Positions 23,534-36,611 of a DNA stretch of 64,000 bases are shown here, in pieces. The notes under the pieces were generated by a model. That model did not search any database. It was not told the DNA's origin and saw nothing but the letters and a program-made list of their open reading frames with translations. The position numbers were made by a program, and so were the translations under genes. Positions within the stretch are counted from its first letter, which is position 1. Each line of letters begins with the position of its first letter. The stretch is from Xestospongia bergquistia. Lineage: Eukaryota > Porifera > Demospongiae > Haplosclerida > Petrosiidae. The stretch lies in contig OZ014415.1 in the NCBI GenBank assembly GCA_963965975.1, positions 1,183,001-1,247,000 of the forward strand, given 5' to 3'.

Positions 23534-23880
23534 AGTCAGACTGAGTGCCAATACGAAAAGAACTCTTAAAGACTTTTGGGCTTCTAGTAATAGCAGCAGT
23601 AGTGGTGTAGGTCCATCAAAAAAGCATACAATGTTCCAGAGAGTGAGGAAGATGACAGTGGAAATGACAGCAATGAAGAAATTGACAGAGAAATTAGAGG
23701 ATTAAATGATCGAGATGGTTAGGTGTGAATCTAATAACAAAGTAGTTTGAAATTATTCTTTCTATTATTCTTGTACTGTACAGATACAGATGGTGATGGT
23801 GTTGATCTAGAGAGTCCACAGGGTTTAGTGATATACCCACAATACCAGAAGTTAATGTACATGTACATGGTTGAGTAAAG
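23534..23880 (+). pseudogene. Possible transposase-like or acidic-protein gene remnant
   Basis: One frame reads TKRTLKDFWASSNSSSS without a start Met. After a one-base shift another frame reads VPESEEDDSGNDSNEE, then meets a GT. A TACAG acceptor at about 23782 leads to DTDGDGVDLESPQGLVIY. A K/R-R-T-L-x-x-F start followed by Ser-rich and acidic tracts is common at the N-terminus of TTF-type zinc-finger transposase-derived proteins, but no zinc finger or catalytic region is present. The assignment is weak. Confidence 0.3.
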
Positions 23881-23982
23881 GTTTAAAATTGTTAATAACT
23901 ATTAATAACTACTAATTAATAATGATGAATAATTAATAAGTCCTAGTACTATTAGAGACCTAGATACGCCTATGTGTATGAC

Positions 23983-24300
23983 TGATGAATGTAGACTATA
24001 GAGAAAGCAGTATAGCAGTTATAGTTTATTGTGTAATTCAACTAACACTATATATGATCTTGGCATTAACAATAATGAGGTAATCGGTTCATGAAATCCT
24101 TACATATTGTACTATTTTTTTCAACTATTGATGTTGGAAAAAAGAAATCCTGGAAAAGATTAGTCCAGAAAAACTTATTAAAGATATATTCAAACATCTG
24201 TCATATGATATTCTTACTGATATTAGATAAGTACTTGAACAATATTCTTTTTTCTCGATTCAACAGGAACTACAAAGTAATAATACATTAATATTTCCTC
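23983..24300 (+). pseudogene. Copy of the last two KDU1 exons
   Basis: Closely matches 3775-4090, including the TDECRL piece, the NSTNT..YDLGINNNE segment, the GTAATC donor and the final exon. The RLW codon is changed to a stop (TAG) and the upstream exons are missing. It marks the left edge of the second duplication block. Confidence 0.75.
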
Positions 24301-24469
24301 CAACATATTAGCCCTTTTTGTTTGACAAACATACTAAATTGTATATGTATATTAGTTTTTTTGTTAAATAATTTATTATATATTAAAAAAACATTGGTCA
24401 CTCTTAACAAACAGTAACAGTTGTGTTGATCAATATATATATACATAACTTGCATTGAATTAATATACA

Positions 24470-24809
24470 TACAGTGTACAAGTATTTGTTCAGAAAGTAG
24501 CTACACACTTAGCTAGTATGCACAGTTGATTATGGACCATTTAATTAATATTAGTATTAGTACCTACATTTATAGACACTTGTTCAGTAAAACTCTCTGT
24601 AGCAACACTTAGCTAGTAAATTGTCCTTTTACAGAGGTGTAATTAATTTCGCTTATTTTCAATATTTCAGAAGTGTTAAGAAAATAAGTAGTAGTATATA
24701 CCTCAGAGACTGTCATGTGTAGAAGACTACAGATTTCTCCTGATGGTTGAAAAGGTGCGGCACGTATGCAAACTGGGTGGGGCTTATTAGCATTTTATTG
24801 GGCGTTACA
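24470..24809 (+). promoter_or_regulatory. Upstream/5' UTR block, type A (KDU5)
   Basis: Same conserved block as at 4262-4629, with small deletions between 24690 and 24750. Regulatory role inferred. Confidence 0.45.
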
Positions 24810-27800
24810 ATGGCTCAGCATGGCTCTCTACAAAAGAAACTTCAGTCATTGTCACTGGATGATGTAGAGGAGATTGGAAAGGAATTAGGTCGTGGAGCTT
24901 ATGGTGTAGTATATGAGGTTAGAGTGAGTGGACTGGTTTGTGCTGGAAAGACTCTACATGAAGCTATTGTACAGGTAGCAAATGATGAAATGATCACTAC
25001 ATCTTGTTATCTCTTTGTAGCATGAAACATTAGACAAATTTGTTGAAGAGTGTCTCTGTCATAGTCAACAACGTCACCCAAACATTGTCCAGTTAATGGG
25101 GGTCCATTTCTCTCGTCGTTCTCGACTACCTATGTTAGTGATGGAGTATCTTCCTCTGTCATTAACACAGTGTTTAGAAACACATCAAGATCTCCCACTT
25201 CAAATCAAGTACTCCATTCTTCTTGATGTTGCAAAGGGTCTCAATTATCTTCATTATAAGAGACCTCCCATTGTCCATCGTGATCTCACAGCCAATAACA
25301 TATTGCTGACCTCTAACTTTATAGCCAAGATATCTGACCTAGGTGTATCTAGAATGGCAGACACCTTTAAACAACAACAACTTACTAAAGCACCTGGTAA
25401 TGCTGTTGTAATGCCTCCTGAAGCACTGTCTGACAATCCAAGTTATGATCACAAGTTAGATGTCTTTTCCTATGGCTGTCTCATCCTCCATGTCTTCACA
25501 CATCAATGGCCTATACCTACAGCTCAATATGTACCTAGTACCAGTCCTTCTAGAATTGGATCATTTGATCTTGTCACAGAATGGAATAGAAGATCAAAAT
25601 ATACCACAACAATATCTAGTGATAATCCTTTCCTTCCATTTGCCAAGTCTTGTCTAGACAATGATTCTAAGAAGCGACCTACTATGAGTGATGCTATCAT
25701 ATGTGCTGAACATGCTGTCTCTAGTCTACCTCCATTGAAAAACACACTAGAGATGATAATTGAGATTCATTCACTAGCTGAACGAGTGGATCATTTAAAA
25801 GAAAAAAAGGAAATGTTGGAGAGAGTTGAAGAAGAGAAAAAATATCATGTAATGAAAATATTGGAAAAAAATAGAGAAGAATTTGCATTGCTTTTAGTGA
25901 AGAACTTAAGTCTTAGTGAAACAATATCTCAAAAGGAAAAAGAAATAAGTAAGTCATATTAATAACGTTTTTGCTTGGGACACACAGCATTCTAGACAAT
26001 ATCCTAAGATTGTTTGAGACCACATACTAACTATATATTTGGGGTATGATTCAATACCAATGAATGTACTTAACCTATATTTAGTAACTTTGATGTACAT
26101 AGCAACTAATGAATATTATTACTCTTACCACAAGTGCTTTGAATTGGGTATAACTGATAAGTTCTGTAATTTGAAAAAGCATCAATAGTTTGTACAAACT
26201 TTTTGCTTGTAAAAATCAGTCCTTTATAATAACAAATGTATCATCAAATTAAAATAATCTTAGGATTGATTTTTATTATTTATTATATTTTTATTTAAAA
26301 AATAATAATAAATTTCAATGATTTAGCATTTCTTAGAGAAGCTCAAAGGATAGTTCAGTTAAATATGGAGATAAAGGATCCAGTCTTGAATGCTCACTAT
26401 AGTGGAAGTGGAGATTGTCCTGATTGTCAGATACAGAAAGATATCATTTTTCATCTTATGAAACAAAAACTAATAAAAGGAAGTAAATAGTAATATCAAG
26501 TATATCATATGTATACATGCTTATAATTCTCTGTTAAAGTTTTTTAGTTAATGAGAAGTGGTTTAAACAGTGGACATGTTATGTTGAATTTCATTCCAAT
26601 CAGTCTTTAGATGACACAGATATAAATGATATAGCTGAAGCTACTCATCCTGGTCCTGTAGACAATAAAGCTCTTTCGAAAGGTAAGAAAATGCTTTATA
26701 TGAATATGATATTGTCACAATTATAAGATAACTCTATGGAACTGAGGGACAATCTAAAGGAGAGTGTGGACTATACCATACTTTCTAAACCAGTGTGGGA
26801 TCTGTTAGTTAGTTGGTATGGATGGTCAGCAGGATCACAACCTATTTGTAGGTGAGTGTTTATCTCTTTTCTAAATTAGTCTTTTTACTTCATCTATAAT
26901 TGTTGTAGATATGCTATAGAACTTGAAAACTCTGAAAATGTGGTAGTTGAAGTTTATTTTATAGAGTTACAAATGTGTTTATATCCACATCATAAAAAAG
27001 TGAAGAAGTTATCCTTTAGTCGAGCAACTACCATTGGTAATATAATCATCAATAATAACAATACTATTTAATTGTCAATATGGTACATCATTAGTAAGAG
27101 ATATAAAATCTGGATTAAACTTAGAATGTTTAATTAATGTTATCATTTTAAAATAATAGCTATAATGTTCACTCAATATATATTGGTTTGAAAAGTGGAT
27201 TGTTGGGTTACCTAAATATTGTCTCATCTCCTATACAGGTGCTGTTATACAGCAGATGAAAGAACTTTTTGATGTATCTACTACTGATATATGTAGACTA
27301 TGGAAGAAAGAACCTGATGATAGTTATGTTTTGTTAAAAAATTCAGAGCAGACTTTGTTTAATGCTCATGTTGATACAGGACAAGTAATGTTGTTATTAT
27401 ATTATTGTATTATATTGTTTTTTCTTACTCAGGCATTGATGTTAGAAACTAAGTCTCCTAATGGAAGATGGCCATGGATGGTTGAATTTGCTATGAAGAC
27501 TTGTTCAATATTTGAGATTCCAATCTATCAATCATTTGATCCAGTAGATAATATTGGTAAACTTAAATAAATTTCTAATACTAACTTGTGCTTTAGAGAA
27601 CCTTAGGTTCTTTGATGCAATAAATTATTGATAGACAATTTTCATCTTGTATTTTGTTATTACTTAGAATGATTTCAGAGACAGTTTTATATATTTAAAT
27701 ATGATATTAACAATATATATATTAATATTAAAACCTGTACTATTAAAATATTACAGTTTTCATATCTTGTGTAGGTAATATTATAAAGGTAATGAGAATG

Positions 27801-28047
27801 AAATTTAATATACCTGAAACTGAAGAGTGTAGACTATTTAAGGCAAAGGAGAGCTTTATTAAAACTTCTGTTCCTTTAAGCCATCTGGATGTAACTATTT
27901 ATGAAGCTGGACTTGCTAGAATCACTGGGGTAAGCTATAACAACAACAAAACAATAAAAATATTAATTTTTGTTATAGATTATGGATCAGGTTCTGATAA
28001 TATCAATAAAAAATCCTGATGGCAGTTGGCAAAACCCTCCATTCTGA
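24810..28047 (+). CDS. KDU5: protein kinase, coiled coil, DUSP and Ubl protein, 709 aa (duplicate of KDU2)
   Basis: Ten exons: 24810-24974, 25021-25948, 26327-26482, 26548-26682, 26728-26851, 26909-27036, 27239-27384, 27433-27556, 27775-27929, 27979-28047; 2130 nt, whole codons, identical exon lengths to KDU2. The start is MAQHGSLQKKLQ at 24810. The first intron is shortened to 46 nt by an internal deletion. All kinase motifs are intact (HRDLTANN, DLG, PPEAL). Coding differences from KDU2 are scattered substitutions, such as HYKRP for HCKRP and SLAERV for SLTEQV. That the frame is kept in both copies suggests both remain functional. Confidence 0.88.
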
Positions 28048-28297
28048 GACATAAGAGTGCTATTTAATTGGTTGTTTTTACTATTGTGTCACTATTAATT
28101 TTATGCATATATTGTACCTATTTGAATTTCAGTCATCTGTTTTTTCTTAGAATTATGACTTTAATTAATTCTAATAAACAAACAAAAAACTTGGTACTTA
28201 ATAATGTTCTTTAGTCAACCATGTGTGAATCTATTTAACATGAAGGGATTTTTATTGTACATGTATTGTCATACACACACACACATATATATTATAT

Positions 28298-28555
28298 AGG
28301 TACTGTTATACAGTTTATAAGACAGTATAATTTATCAACAACTGGGAAAAGAAAATGTGGAAGAGAAGGCATGACTTTAGTGGAGATATGTTTCTTATAA
28401 GTGATTTAGATGTAACTTTATACATAACTTTGGACTTGCTAGATTCACTTCAATAGAATATGTATTATGTGAATGCACAGCATTACATAAAACATTTGTG
28501 TAATTTTTAAACCAGGACTTATGATACAAGTAAAAAATCCAGATTTGGAGAGCCA
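28298..28555 (+). pseudogene. Eroded Ubl exon pair downstream of KDU5
   Basis: Duplicate of 8138-8400. The STTGK segment is followed by further changes, and it still ends in TAG and a shifted LMIQVKN piece. Confidence 0.6.
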
Positions 28556-28566
28556 TTAATTTGTTT

Positions 28567-28800
28567 TGGTTCAACAGTTAGTAGGCGTCCACTTTCTCAT
28601 GACCATCATTCTTGACTACTAATGTCAGTGATGGAGTATCTTCCTCTGTCAATAACACATGTACAGCATTTAGATCTTCCATCATGATATTAAAACCCAA
28701 TAATATATTGCTGACTTTCAACTTTGAACATTGACCTAGCCTAGCTAAGTGTGACCAACCATCTGGATGAATCACTACTTTTTTATTACAAAAGGGTTGG
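28567..28800 (+). pseudogene. Kinase-domain scrap upstream of KDU6
   Basis: Duplicate of 8405-8640, with the same internal deletion joining the EYLPLS region to the NNILLT region and the same broken frame. Confidence 0.68.
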
Positions 28801-28807
28801 GTACGTA

Positions 28808-29160
28808 ATACGTGTACAAGTATTTGTTCAGAAAGTAGCTACACACTTAGCTAGCATGCACAGTTGATTATGGACCATTTAATTAATATTAGTATTAGTA
28901 CCTGCATTTATTAATGCTTATTCAGTGAAACTTTCTGTAGAACACTTAGCTAGTAAATTGTCCTTTTTTTTTTACAGAAGTGTAATTAATTTCGCTTAAT
29001 TTCAAAATTTCAGGAGTGTTACGAAAATAAGTAGTGGTATAGGAAGTTATACCTCAGAGACTGTCATATGGCGAAGACTACAGATTAATATCTGCTACTG
29101 AAGAGACATGGTGGCAAAAGAGGTGGGGCACATATGCAAACAGGGTTGGGCTTATTAGCA
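28808..29160 (+). promoter_or_regulatory. Upstream/5' UTR block, type A (KDU6)
   Basis: Same block as upstream of KDU3, nearly base for base, including the pyrimidine run ending in TTTACAG at about 28975. Regulatory role inferred. Confidence 0.45.
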
Positions 29161-32100
29161 ATGGCTCGACATGGTTCTCTTCAAAAGAAGCTTCAGTCAT
29201 TATCACTGGATGATGTTGAGGAGATTGGAAAGGAGTTAGGTCGTGGAGCTTATGGTGTGGTATATGAGGTTAGAGTGAGTGGACTGGTTTGTGCTGGAAA
29301 GACTCTACATGAAGCTATTGTACAGGTACATATACTAGCTAATGATGAAATGATCACTACATCTTGTTATCTCTTTGTAGAATGAAACATTAGTCAAGTT
29401 TGTGGAAGAGTGTTTCTGTCATAGTCAACAACGTCACCCAAACATTGTACAGTTAATGGGTGTCCATTTTTCTCGACATTCCCGACTACCTATGTTAGTA
29501 ATGGAGTATCTTCCTCTATCATTAACACAGTGTTTAGAAACACATCAAGATCTCCCACTTCAAATCAAGTACTCCATTCTTCTTGATGTTGCAAAGGGTC
29601 TCAATTATCTTCATTGTAAGAAACCTCCCATTGTTCATCGTGATCTCACAGCCAATAACATATTGCTGACCTCTAACTTTATAGCCAAGATATCTGACCT
29701 AGGTATATCTAGAATGGCAGACACCTTTAAACAGCAACAACTTACTAAAGCACCAGGTAATGTTGTTGTAATGCCTCCTGAAGCTCTCAAGGACAATCCA
29801 AGTTATGACCACAAGTTAGATGTCTTCTCTTATGGTTGTCTTATCCTCCATGTCTTCACACACCAATGGCCTGCACCTACAGATCAGTATGTACCTAGTA
29901 CTAGTCCTTCTAGAATTGGATCATTTGATCTTGTCACAGAATGGAATAGGAGATCAAAATATACCACAGCAATATCTAGTGATAATCCTTTCTTTTCATT
30001 TACCAAGTCTTGTCTAGACAATGATCCTAAGAAGCGACCTACTATGAGTGATGCTATCATATGTGCTCAACATGCTGTCTCTAGTCTACCTCCATTGAAG
30101 AGCCAATTGGAGTTAATGAAAGAAATTGATTTACTAACTGATCAAATGGATCATTTAAGGAGACAAGTACAAGAGGAAACTCATACATGGGAAGGAATGG
30201 TCAAACAACTAAAAGAGGACAAAGGCCATTACGTAACAGATCTCACAAAGTCCTGGCAAGCTAAAGCAATAGTTGATGTCTGCTTTGCAGCACAAAAACA
30301 AGAAATTGCTGAGAAGTCAAAACTCCTGAATCAAGAAATGAATAGAGCTTCAAAGTTAGAAAAAGAGATGTTGTCATCAATGAAAGTTGAAATGCAAGCA
30401 AAGAAAGAACTTAGACAGATTGAGGCAACATTGTCTATATCAAATAAAGAAAATGCTGATCTACAATTTGAAATAGCTCGTTTACAATCTGCTTTGTCAT
30501 CTCTTCAAGAATCAAATAGCGGACTTCAATCACTACTGAAATCAAAGGATAATGATATTGAAGTCTTACAGGCTCAATGTAAAAGCACCAGTCCTGGATA
30601 TCAAATTCAGAAAGAAATTATTCAACGACTTTTGGCACAAGAATTGAAAGAAGGAGATGAATGGTGAGTGATTATTTAATATTTTTTAAGTGATTGTAAA
30701 TTAATAATTATATTATTGTCAGGTATTTAGTTTGTCAGAGATGGTTCACACAATGGAAAAGATATGTTGGTTATGACTCAGTTCAATCTGTGGCTGACAG
30801 CAACTCAGATCAGCAGCCTATGGCTGGTAAAGAGGCAGATCATCCTGGACTTGTGAACAATACAGACTTATTTAAAGGCAACAAAATCAATTATTACAGA
30901 AACTTAATTACACATTTATTTACTTTCTAACACAGAGAGTGAGTCAGTAATTTTAAAAGCTAACCTAAAGGAAGGAGATAATTTTGTTCTATTACCTAAA
31001 CCAGTATGGGATCTCTTTGTTAGTTGGTATGGATTGTTAGTAGGATCACGACCTATTTGTAGGTAAATTATTGTAACTTTATGTTGTAAGAATTGTTTCT
31101 TTATTAGGTATGTTATGAAGTATAACAATGATTTGAAAGTTGGAATATATCCTTTGGAAGTCAAATTATGTGTGTATCCACATGTTAATGAAAAAGTTAC
31201 CTTTTGTGAAGGAACCACATTAAGTAAGTACTCGTTTATGCTTTTCTGCTTTTTGATAGGCTTAAGGTATACTGAGAAGGATTTAAGAGGGAGTTGGCTT
31301 ACTGCCTTATTGAAATATGAGACAATACCACAAATTTTTATAATGGTCATCTTGTGGAATGTATCTTAAATTATTCATGTATGCTAGATAAAGCTGTTTA
31401 AATGCCACAGAATTTTAAACCTAAATGGTTGTATAAAAATTCTGAGGACACATAGTATACCTTTTTTGAGAGTAAATTCTTTAGTATAACATACGATATC
31501 AAAATATCACAAATCTTTCATTGTCACTATGTAAATTTTAAAGTTTGCTATACTGCCTTACTTCAGGTGTAAGCCAACTTGCTCCTAGATCCTCCTCTAT
31601 CTTCAGCTCATCAAAAAAGGAGAAGGACCTATATAGCATATCTATAATATAAAAAATGTGTTTCAATCTTTATTTTCCTAAAGATACTATTGTTCAGAAA
31701 ATGAGAGAATTTTTTAACTTATCTACAACTACTGATGAATGTAGACTGTGGATATATAGATGTGAAAAGAACATAGTGAACACTTGTGTATTAATAGCAA
31801 GAGACTTTGATAGTGTACTGGAGGATAAAGAACTTGAATATGATGACATTGTCAGAATAAGATGCATACACAGTATTATTTACTTTTTATTTGTTTTAGG
31901 TGGTCCATACATTAATGTTTGAAATAAGAAATCAAGATGGTAGTTGGCCTAAAACAATTAAATTAAAACTATGTGTATATCCAAACACCAATGATATCAA
32001 ACAGTGGTCATTTGATATGTTTGATACTGTAGGTAAGTTAGAAAGTATAATAATGCATAGTAGTAATGTGCATTTTATAATATTCACCAAACAAAACCTT

Positions 32101-33100
32101 TTTATGGCAAATAAAAAGATTTGTTTGGTGAATATTATAAAATGAACATTACTACTATAAATTCACCCAAACATCCAGGTCTCTTTCGTATAATAATGCA
32201 TGTAAATTTTAGCTAAGTATTGACTCCAACTCCAACATGTGTGTGGTTTTAATTTGTTATATTAATTTTATAGATACTGCATTACAGAAGACAAGGGAAT
32301 TATTTAATATATCTACAACTAATGAGTGTAGGCTGTGGCATTGGAACTTAAGGCAGGATGATCATTTTTGGTTTTATACATTAAGCGATGTCAAAGAGAC
32401 AGTAGCTGGTATTTGTTGTTTTGATGAAGAAGAAAAGATATATTTTATGTGGGAATTTGCACTCAATAACAAAATGGTATAGTTATTATATAATCAGACC
32501 ATATTATATTATTCATTTTTGTTTTAATTAGCCATTTATATTAGAAGTAAGAAATCCTGATGGTAGCTGGCCATGGAGAATCCAATTATGTTTGTTAGTA
32601 TATGGTGAAGTCTCATTGAAAACACTGTCATTTGGAGTATTTAATAATATTAGTAAGTATTATAAATGAAGATAAATTGAACATAATTATTACTTCACAG
32701 GTACTGTGTTTAAAAAAATGAGTGACCTAGTTAGTGCTAATGAGTGTAGTCTGATTGAGTCTGATTTCTTTGATAAGCCCTTTGCAGTAAGTGACAAATC
32801 AGTTTTAAAATATTATATAAATGTATAATTTTTAGATATTGAAATTATATCTTGAAACTTCAGATGGTAGTTTGTCAAAAAAGGTTTCATCAGTATTATA
32901 TAGAGATGATGCCAATACAAAGTGGTTAGTTAATGATGAAACTGTTTTGGGTAAGGACACCTATAATAATAAATTCATAATAATATATTAATCATGTAGA
33001 TATTATTAATCAGGAGATGGTATCAGAAAATTCTAACGGAATTTATTATGTCATGACTCTTTCAAAAGAACTGCTTACAACATTTGACGAAGACAACTAA
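29161..33100 (+). CDS. KDU6: protein kinase, coiled coil, DUSP and Ubl protein, 923 aa (duplicate of KDU3)
   Basis: Twelve exons: 29161-29325, 29381-30663, 30723-30877, 30936-31062, 31108-31223, 31684-31850, 31900-32032, 32274-32476, 32532-32652, 32701-32786, 32836-32950, 33000-33100; 2772 nt, every exon the same length as in KDU3. The start is MARHGSLQKKL. The kinase is intact, with HRDLTANN where KDU3 has HRDLMANN. The coiled coil, DUSP and Ubl array are as in KDU3. It shares both intron insertions, the GC donor after 30877 and the GTCAGA donor after 31850, so these predate the duplication. Confidence 0.88.
31249..31620. mobile_element. MITE-like insertion in the DUSP-Ubl intron of KDU6
   Basis: Orthologous to 11085-11455, with the same inverted ends (CTTTTTGATA at left, TCATCAAAAAAG at right) and the same site. 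Confidence 0.65.
32046..32201. mobile_element. Hairpin element with flanking direct repeats in a KDU6 intron
   Basis: Orthologous to 11882-12037. TATAATAATGCAT flanks it at 32046-32058 and 32189-32201. The arms carry a few mismatches (for example ATGTGC for ATGTTC and AACC for AATC), so the hairpin is decaying faster here than in KDU3. Confidence 0.75.
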
Positions 33101-33769
33101 TTGAAGTGATACTTATTGTAACTTTATTATATTGTGGTTACTTTAGTTATTTAATTAAGTTAAGTTTGATTAGTTATTTGTTTGTTTTTGTTTTTACTAA
33201 ATAATTGTATATAGTTTTAATAGAAACATTATTTGATATGTTACTCTCTTTATATATAATAAATATTTATAACTAATAGATTTGATTGTTATATTAAAAA
33301 TAATATAATATTTTTTAGAGTTTAAAAAATAATTTAACTTTAAATTTGTTCTACCTAATCTAAAATTCCTAACTTCTAAGCTACATTACATGACATGCAA
33401 TGTCACATGTAATAGAATGTTGTAATATCAAATACTGACTTACATGTATACTGAGTTGTAATAGAATACTGAGTTATGCATAGTAGAATACTGAGTTATG
33501 CATAGTATAATAACAAGTTACATGTAGTAGAATACTGAGTTATGCATAGTATAATAACAAGTTGAATAGATTGTATTACAATAGAACATTGTAATACAAT
33601 TAATAGAATTAACTAGTAAACAACCATTATAATAATGACACATTTATAATAATATCATAAAGACTTTAAAGGTGACAACCATCCATTCATCCATCTTCCA
33701 TCCATTGATATATCCATAAATATGACAATGAAGGAGATCATCCTTGTACTGTGGATACATAAGTTTAAA
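33101..33769. other. AT-rich spacer downstream of KDU6
   Basis: Homologous to 12935-13539. The GAATACTGAGTTATGCATAG unit is tandemly repeated here at about 33460-33560, more copies than after KDU3. No gene. Confidence 0.6.
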
Positions 33770-33948
33770 TTATAACTATTGGTATTGTTATACAGAAGAC
33801 AAGAGAGAAGTTTAATATATCTAAAATTAATGAGTGTAGCCTGTAGTATGTCACATGACATTATAAATTGTTGACATTCTATATAATAATTTGATTACAT
33901 GTTAGAAGTAAGAAATCATGATGGTAATTGGGCAAAAAGACTGAATTA

Positions 33949-33987
<39 letters not shown>

Positions 33988-34680
33988 TCATCTTGATAAT
34001 ATCAAATAGTGTCAGGTGATGTATCTCATACTGTAGGTAAGTAGACATTTTAGGTTCTGATTTAATTAGTGTATTTACCGGTATTTACCTGTAAAATATC
34101 ACATGTAGATTACTGAACACTCACTTAAGTATATTATATTACAATGTATACACAGTATATATTTATATATGTATATGTGTATAGCATGTATATAAATCTC
34201 TATATTAACATTAAATTTATCATATACAATATTATTTATCTGATATATAAATCACACTATAATTTTATAAGGTGGATAAAACCATTAACATTTAAAAGTA
34301 CTATTATATAAAGGACAGGGAATTATATCTGATGAGTGTAGACTGTGGAAATTAATGTATCATGTCACACTTTAATGAATTGGTTATCAATTTAGAACAG
34401 ACTTTTTATACACACTTTGATAATGAAATAGTAAAGGATAACATTAATGAAGAAAGGTTAATTGCTAGTTGAAGTAAAAAATCATGATGGAGAAAGATTA
34501 TATTAAACTATGTATATATCCATAATCCATGATATTAAGCTGTGGTCATTTGATACTGTTGATAAGTTAATAACAAGTTATGTATAAAGTGTAATGATTA
34601 TTGAAGTTATGTAACTACTAATTTATAACTATATTAATAACTATTAACTATTATATATTCCATATATAGTGTATTGATAT
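33770..34680 (+). pseudogene. Decayed Ubl exons after KDU6
   Basis: Duplicate of 13540-14400 with the same broken pieces. The TA run is longer here (about 33954-33985). The stretch up to 34680 runs into the kinase fragment of the truncated copy. Confidence 0.65.
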
Positions 34681-34738
34681 GTAGAATACCAGACACCTTT
34701 AAACAACAACAACTTACTACAGCACCAGGTAATCAAAA

Positions 34739-34945
34739 TATAATGCCACCTGAAGCACCCAAGTTATGACTACAAGCTAGATATCTTCTTCTATCCAAAT
34801 GTAATGCCACCTGAAGCACTCAAAGACAACCCAAGTTATGACTACAAACTAGATATCTTCTCCTATCAAAATGTAATGCCACCTGAAGCACTCAAAGCCA
34901 ACCCAAGTTATGACTACAAGCTAGATATCTTCTCTTATGATTGTC
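34739..34945 (+). repeat. Triplicated kinase APE-to-alphaF segment
   Basis: The stretch encoding MPPEALKDNPSYDYKLDIFSY occurs three times in a row, starting near 34743, 34804 and 34870. The first copy has an 11-nt deletion that breaks its frame; the second and third are in frame with each other. The broken copy at 14405 has the segment once, so this expansion happened after the block duplication. Confidence 0.85.
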
Positions 34946-36452
34946 TCATCCTCCATGTCTTCACACATCGATGGCCTATATTTAGAGATCAATATAAAGA
35001 AAATGATTTGAAACTATTAGATCTTGTCTCAGAGTGGGATGGGAGATCAAAATATACCACACTAATATCTAGTGATAATCCATTTCATTTCATTTACCAA
35101 GTCTTGTCTAAAAAAACTACTTTTGGTAAGGACTCTATAATGTAAAGCAAGTATTGACTATATTCTTCATTTATAGGTACTGTTATACAGAAGACAAAAG
35201 ATCTGTTTAATGTCTCTACATATAAAGAGTGTAGATTATGGATATATGGATATATAGATGATGTATTTGCTGTACATATGTTATTAACAGATTTAGAGAC
35301 TATATCTGAAAAGGATAGCAAACTATGTGATAATGAAGTTGTAAGAATAAGATGTATACATAGTATTGTTGATTTTAGTTTGTTTTAGATATTTCATACT
35401 TACATGTTAGAAGTAAGAAATCCTGATGGTAGTTGGCCAAAGATGATTGAACTAAACCTTTGTGTATATCCCAATATTAATGATATCAAACATTGGTCAT
35501 TTGATGTATTTGATACTGTGGGTAAGTTAAAAAGTATAATAGTGCATTTTAAGTTTTAGTTAAATATTGATTCCAACTCCAGCATGTGTGGTTTAAATTT
35601 GTTCTATTAATTTATAGGTACAGTTATACAGAAGACAAGACAATTATTTAATATATCTAGAACTGATGAGTACAGACTATGGTACTTCGATATGAATGAA
35701 GATAGTCATTGCTATATTACATTAAGTGATCTCAAAGAGACAGTAGCTGGTACTTGTTGTATTATGAAAGAAGAATATATGTATGTTATGTGGGAATCTG
35801 TACTCAATAACAACATGGTATAGTTATTATATAATCAGACCATATTATATTATTGATTTGTTTTAATTAGCCATTTATATTAGAAGTAATAAATCCTGAT
35901 GGTAGCTGGCCATGGATGTTAGAATTATGTTTGTTAGTATATTGTGAACTCACATACAAACCATTGTCATTTGGAGTATTTAATAATATTAGTAAGTATT
36001 ATAAATGAAGATAATTTGAACATAATAATTACTTCACAGGTACTGTGTTTAAAAAAATGAGTGACCTAGTTAGTGCTAATGAGTGTAGTCTGATTGAGTC
36101 TGATTTCTTTGATAAGCCCTTTGCAGTAAGTGACTAATCAGTTTTTGAAAATATTATATAAATGTATGATTTTAAGATATTGAAATTATATGTAAAAAAT
36201 TCAGATGTTAGTTTGTCAAAAGAGGTCACATCACTGTTATATAGAGATGAGGCTGGTACAAAATGGTTAGTTAAAGATAGATCTATTTTAAGTAAAAACA
36301 TGTATATATTGTAGTAACTAATAAAGTCATAATGTGTCATTATTATTATAGATATTTTTAGTCAGGAAATGCTGTCAAAGAATAATACAGGGATTTATTA
36401 TGTGATGAGTCTTTCAGAAGAATTTTTTGAGGCTATTGTAAAAGAAGAATAA
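34804..36452 (+). CDS. Truncated KDU copy with restored frame: kinase fragment plus Ubl array, 413 codons
   Basis: Exons: 34804-35125, 35177-35340, 35389-35521, 35618-35817, 35871-35991, 36040-36125, 36177-36291, 36352-36452; 1242 nt, whole codons with stop. It opens with two copies of MPPEAL..NPSYDYKLDIFSY, continues through the kinase aF-aG part, then changes frame after ISSDNPF because of one extra T relative to the copy at 14405. That puts the fused KTTFG exon in phase with the intact Ubl exons. It lacks the N-lobe, HRD and DLG, so it cannot be an active kinase. No promoter block or first exon was found upstream, so expression is doubtful. It may be a pseudogene that is open by chance, or a kinase-dead Ubl protein. 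Confidence 0.45.
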
Positions 36453-36611
36453 AAGGAACTTATTTTTTAAAATTTTAAGTGTATTTTTGTTGGGTAACTC
36501 CTTGTATATTTTGTAATATATTATCTGTTGCTATCATCTTTTTGTAAACTGCACACATTGAAGTATCTCTGTATAACAAACTATTAGTAATTTTTTCCTT
36601 ATATGGAGATG

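Larger units (their letters stand above)
3740..24300. repeat. Segmental duplication, first block (about 3.7-21.9 kb) with the start of the second block
   Basis: Sequence from the 3' end of KDU1 (about 3760-4090) through KDU2, KDU3, the broken copy and KDU4, plus spacers, reappears from about 23980 onward. The start-codon offset is 20,180 between KDU2 and KDU5, 20,164 between KDU3 and KDU6, and 25,053 between KDU4 and KDU8. The jump of about 5 kb reflects KDU7, which is present only in the second block. Boundaries are approximate, and single-base and indel differences are scattered throughout. Confidence 0.85.
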
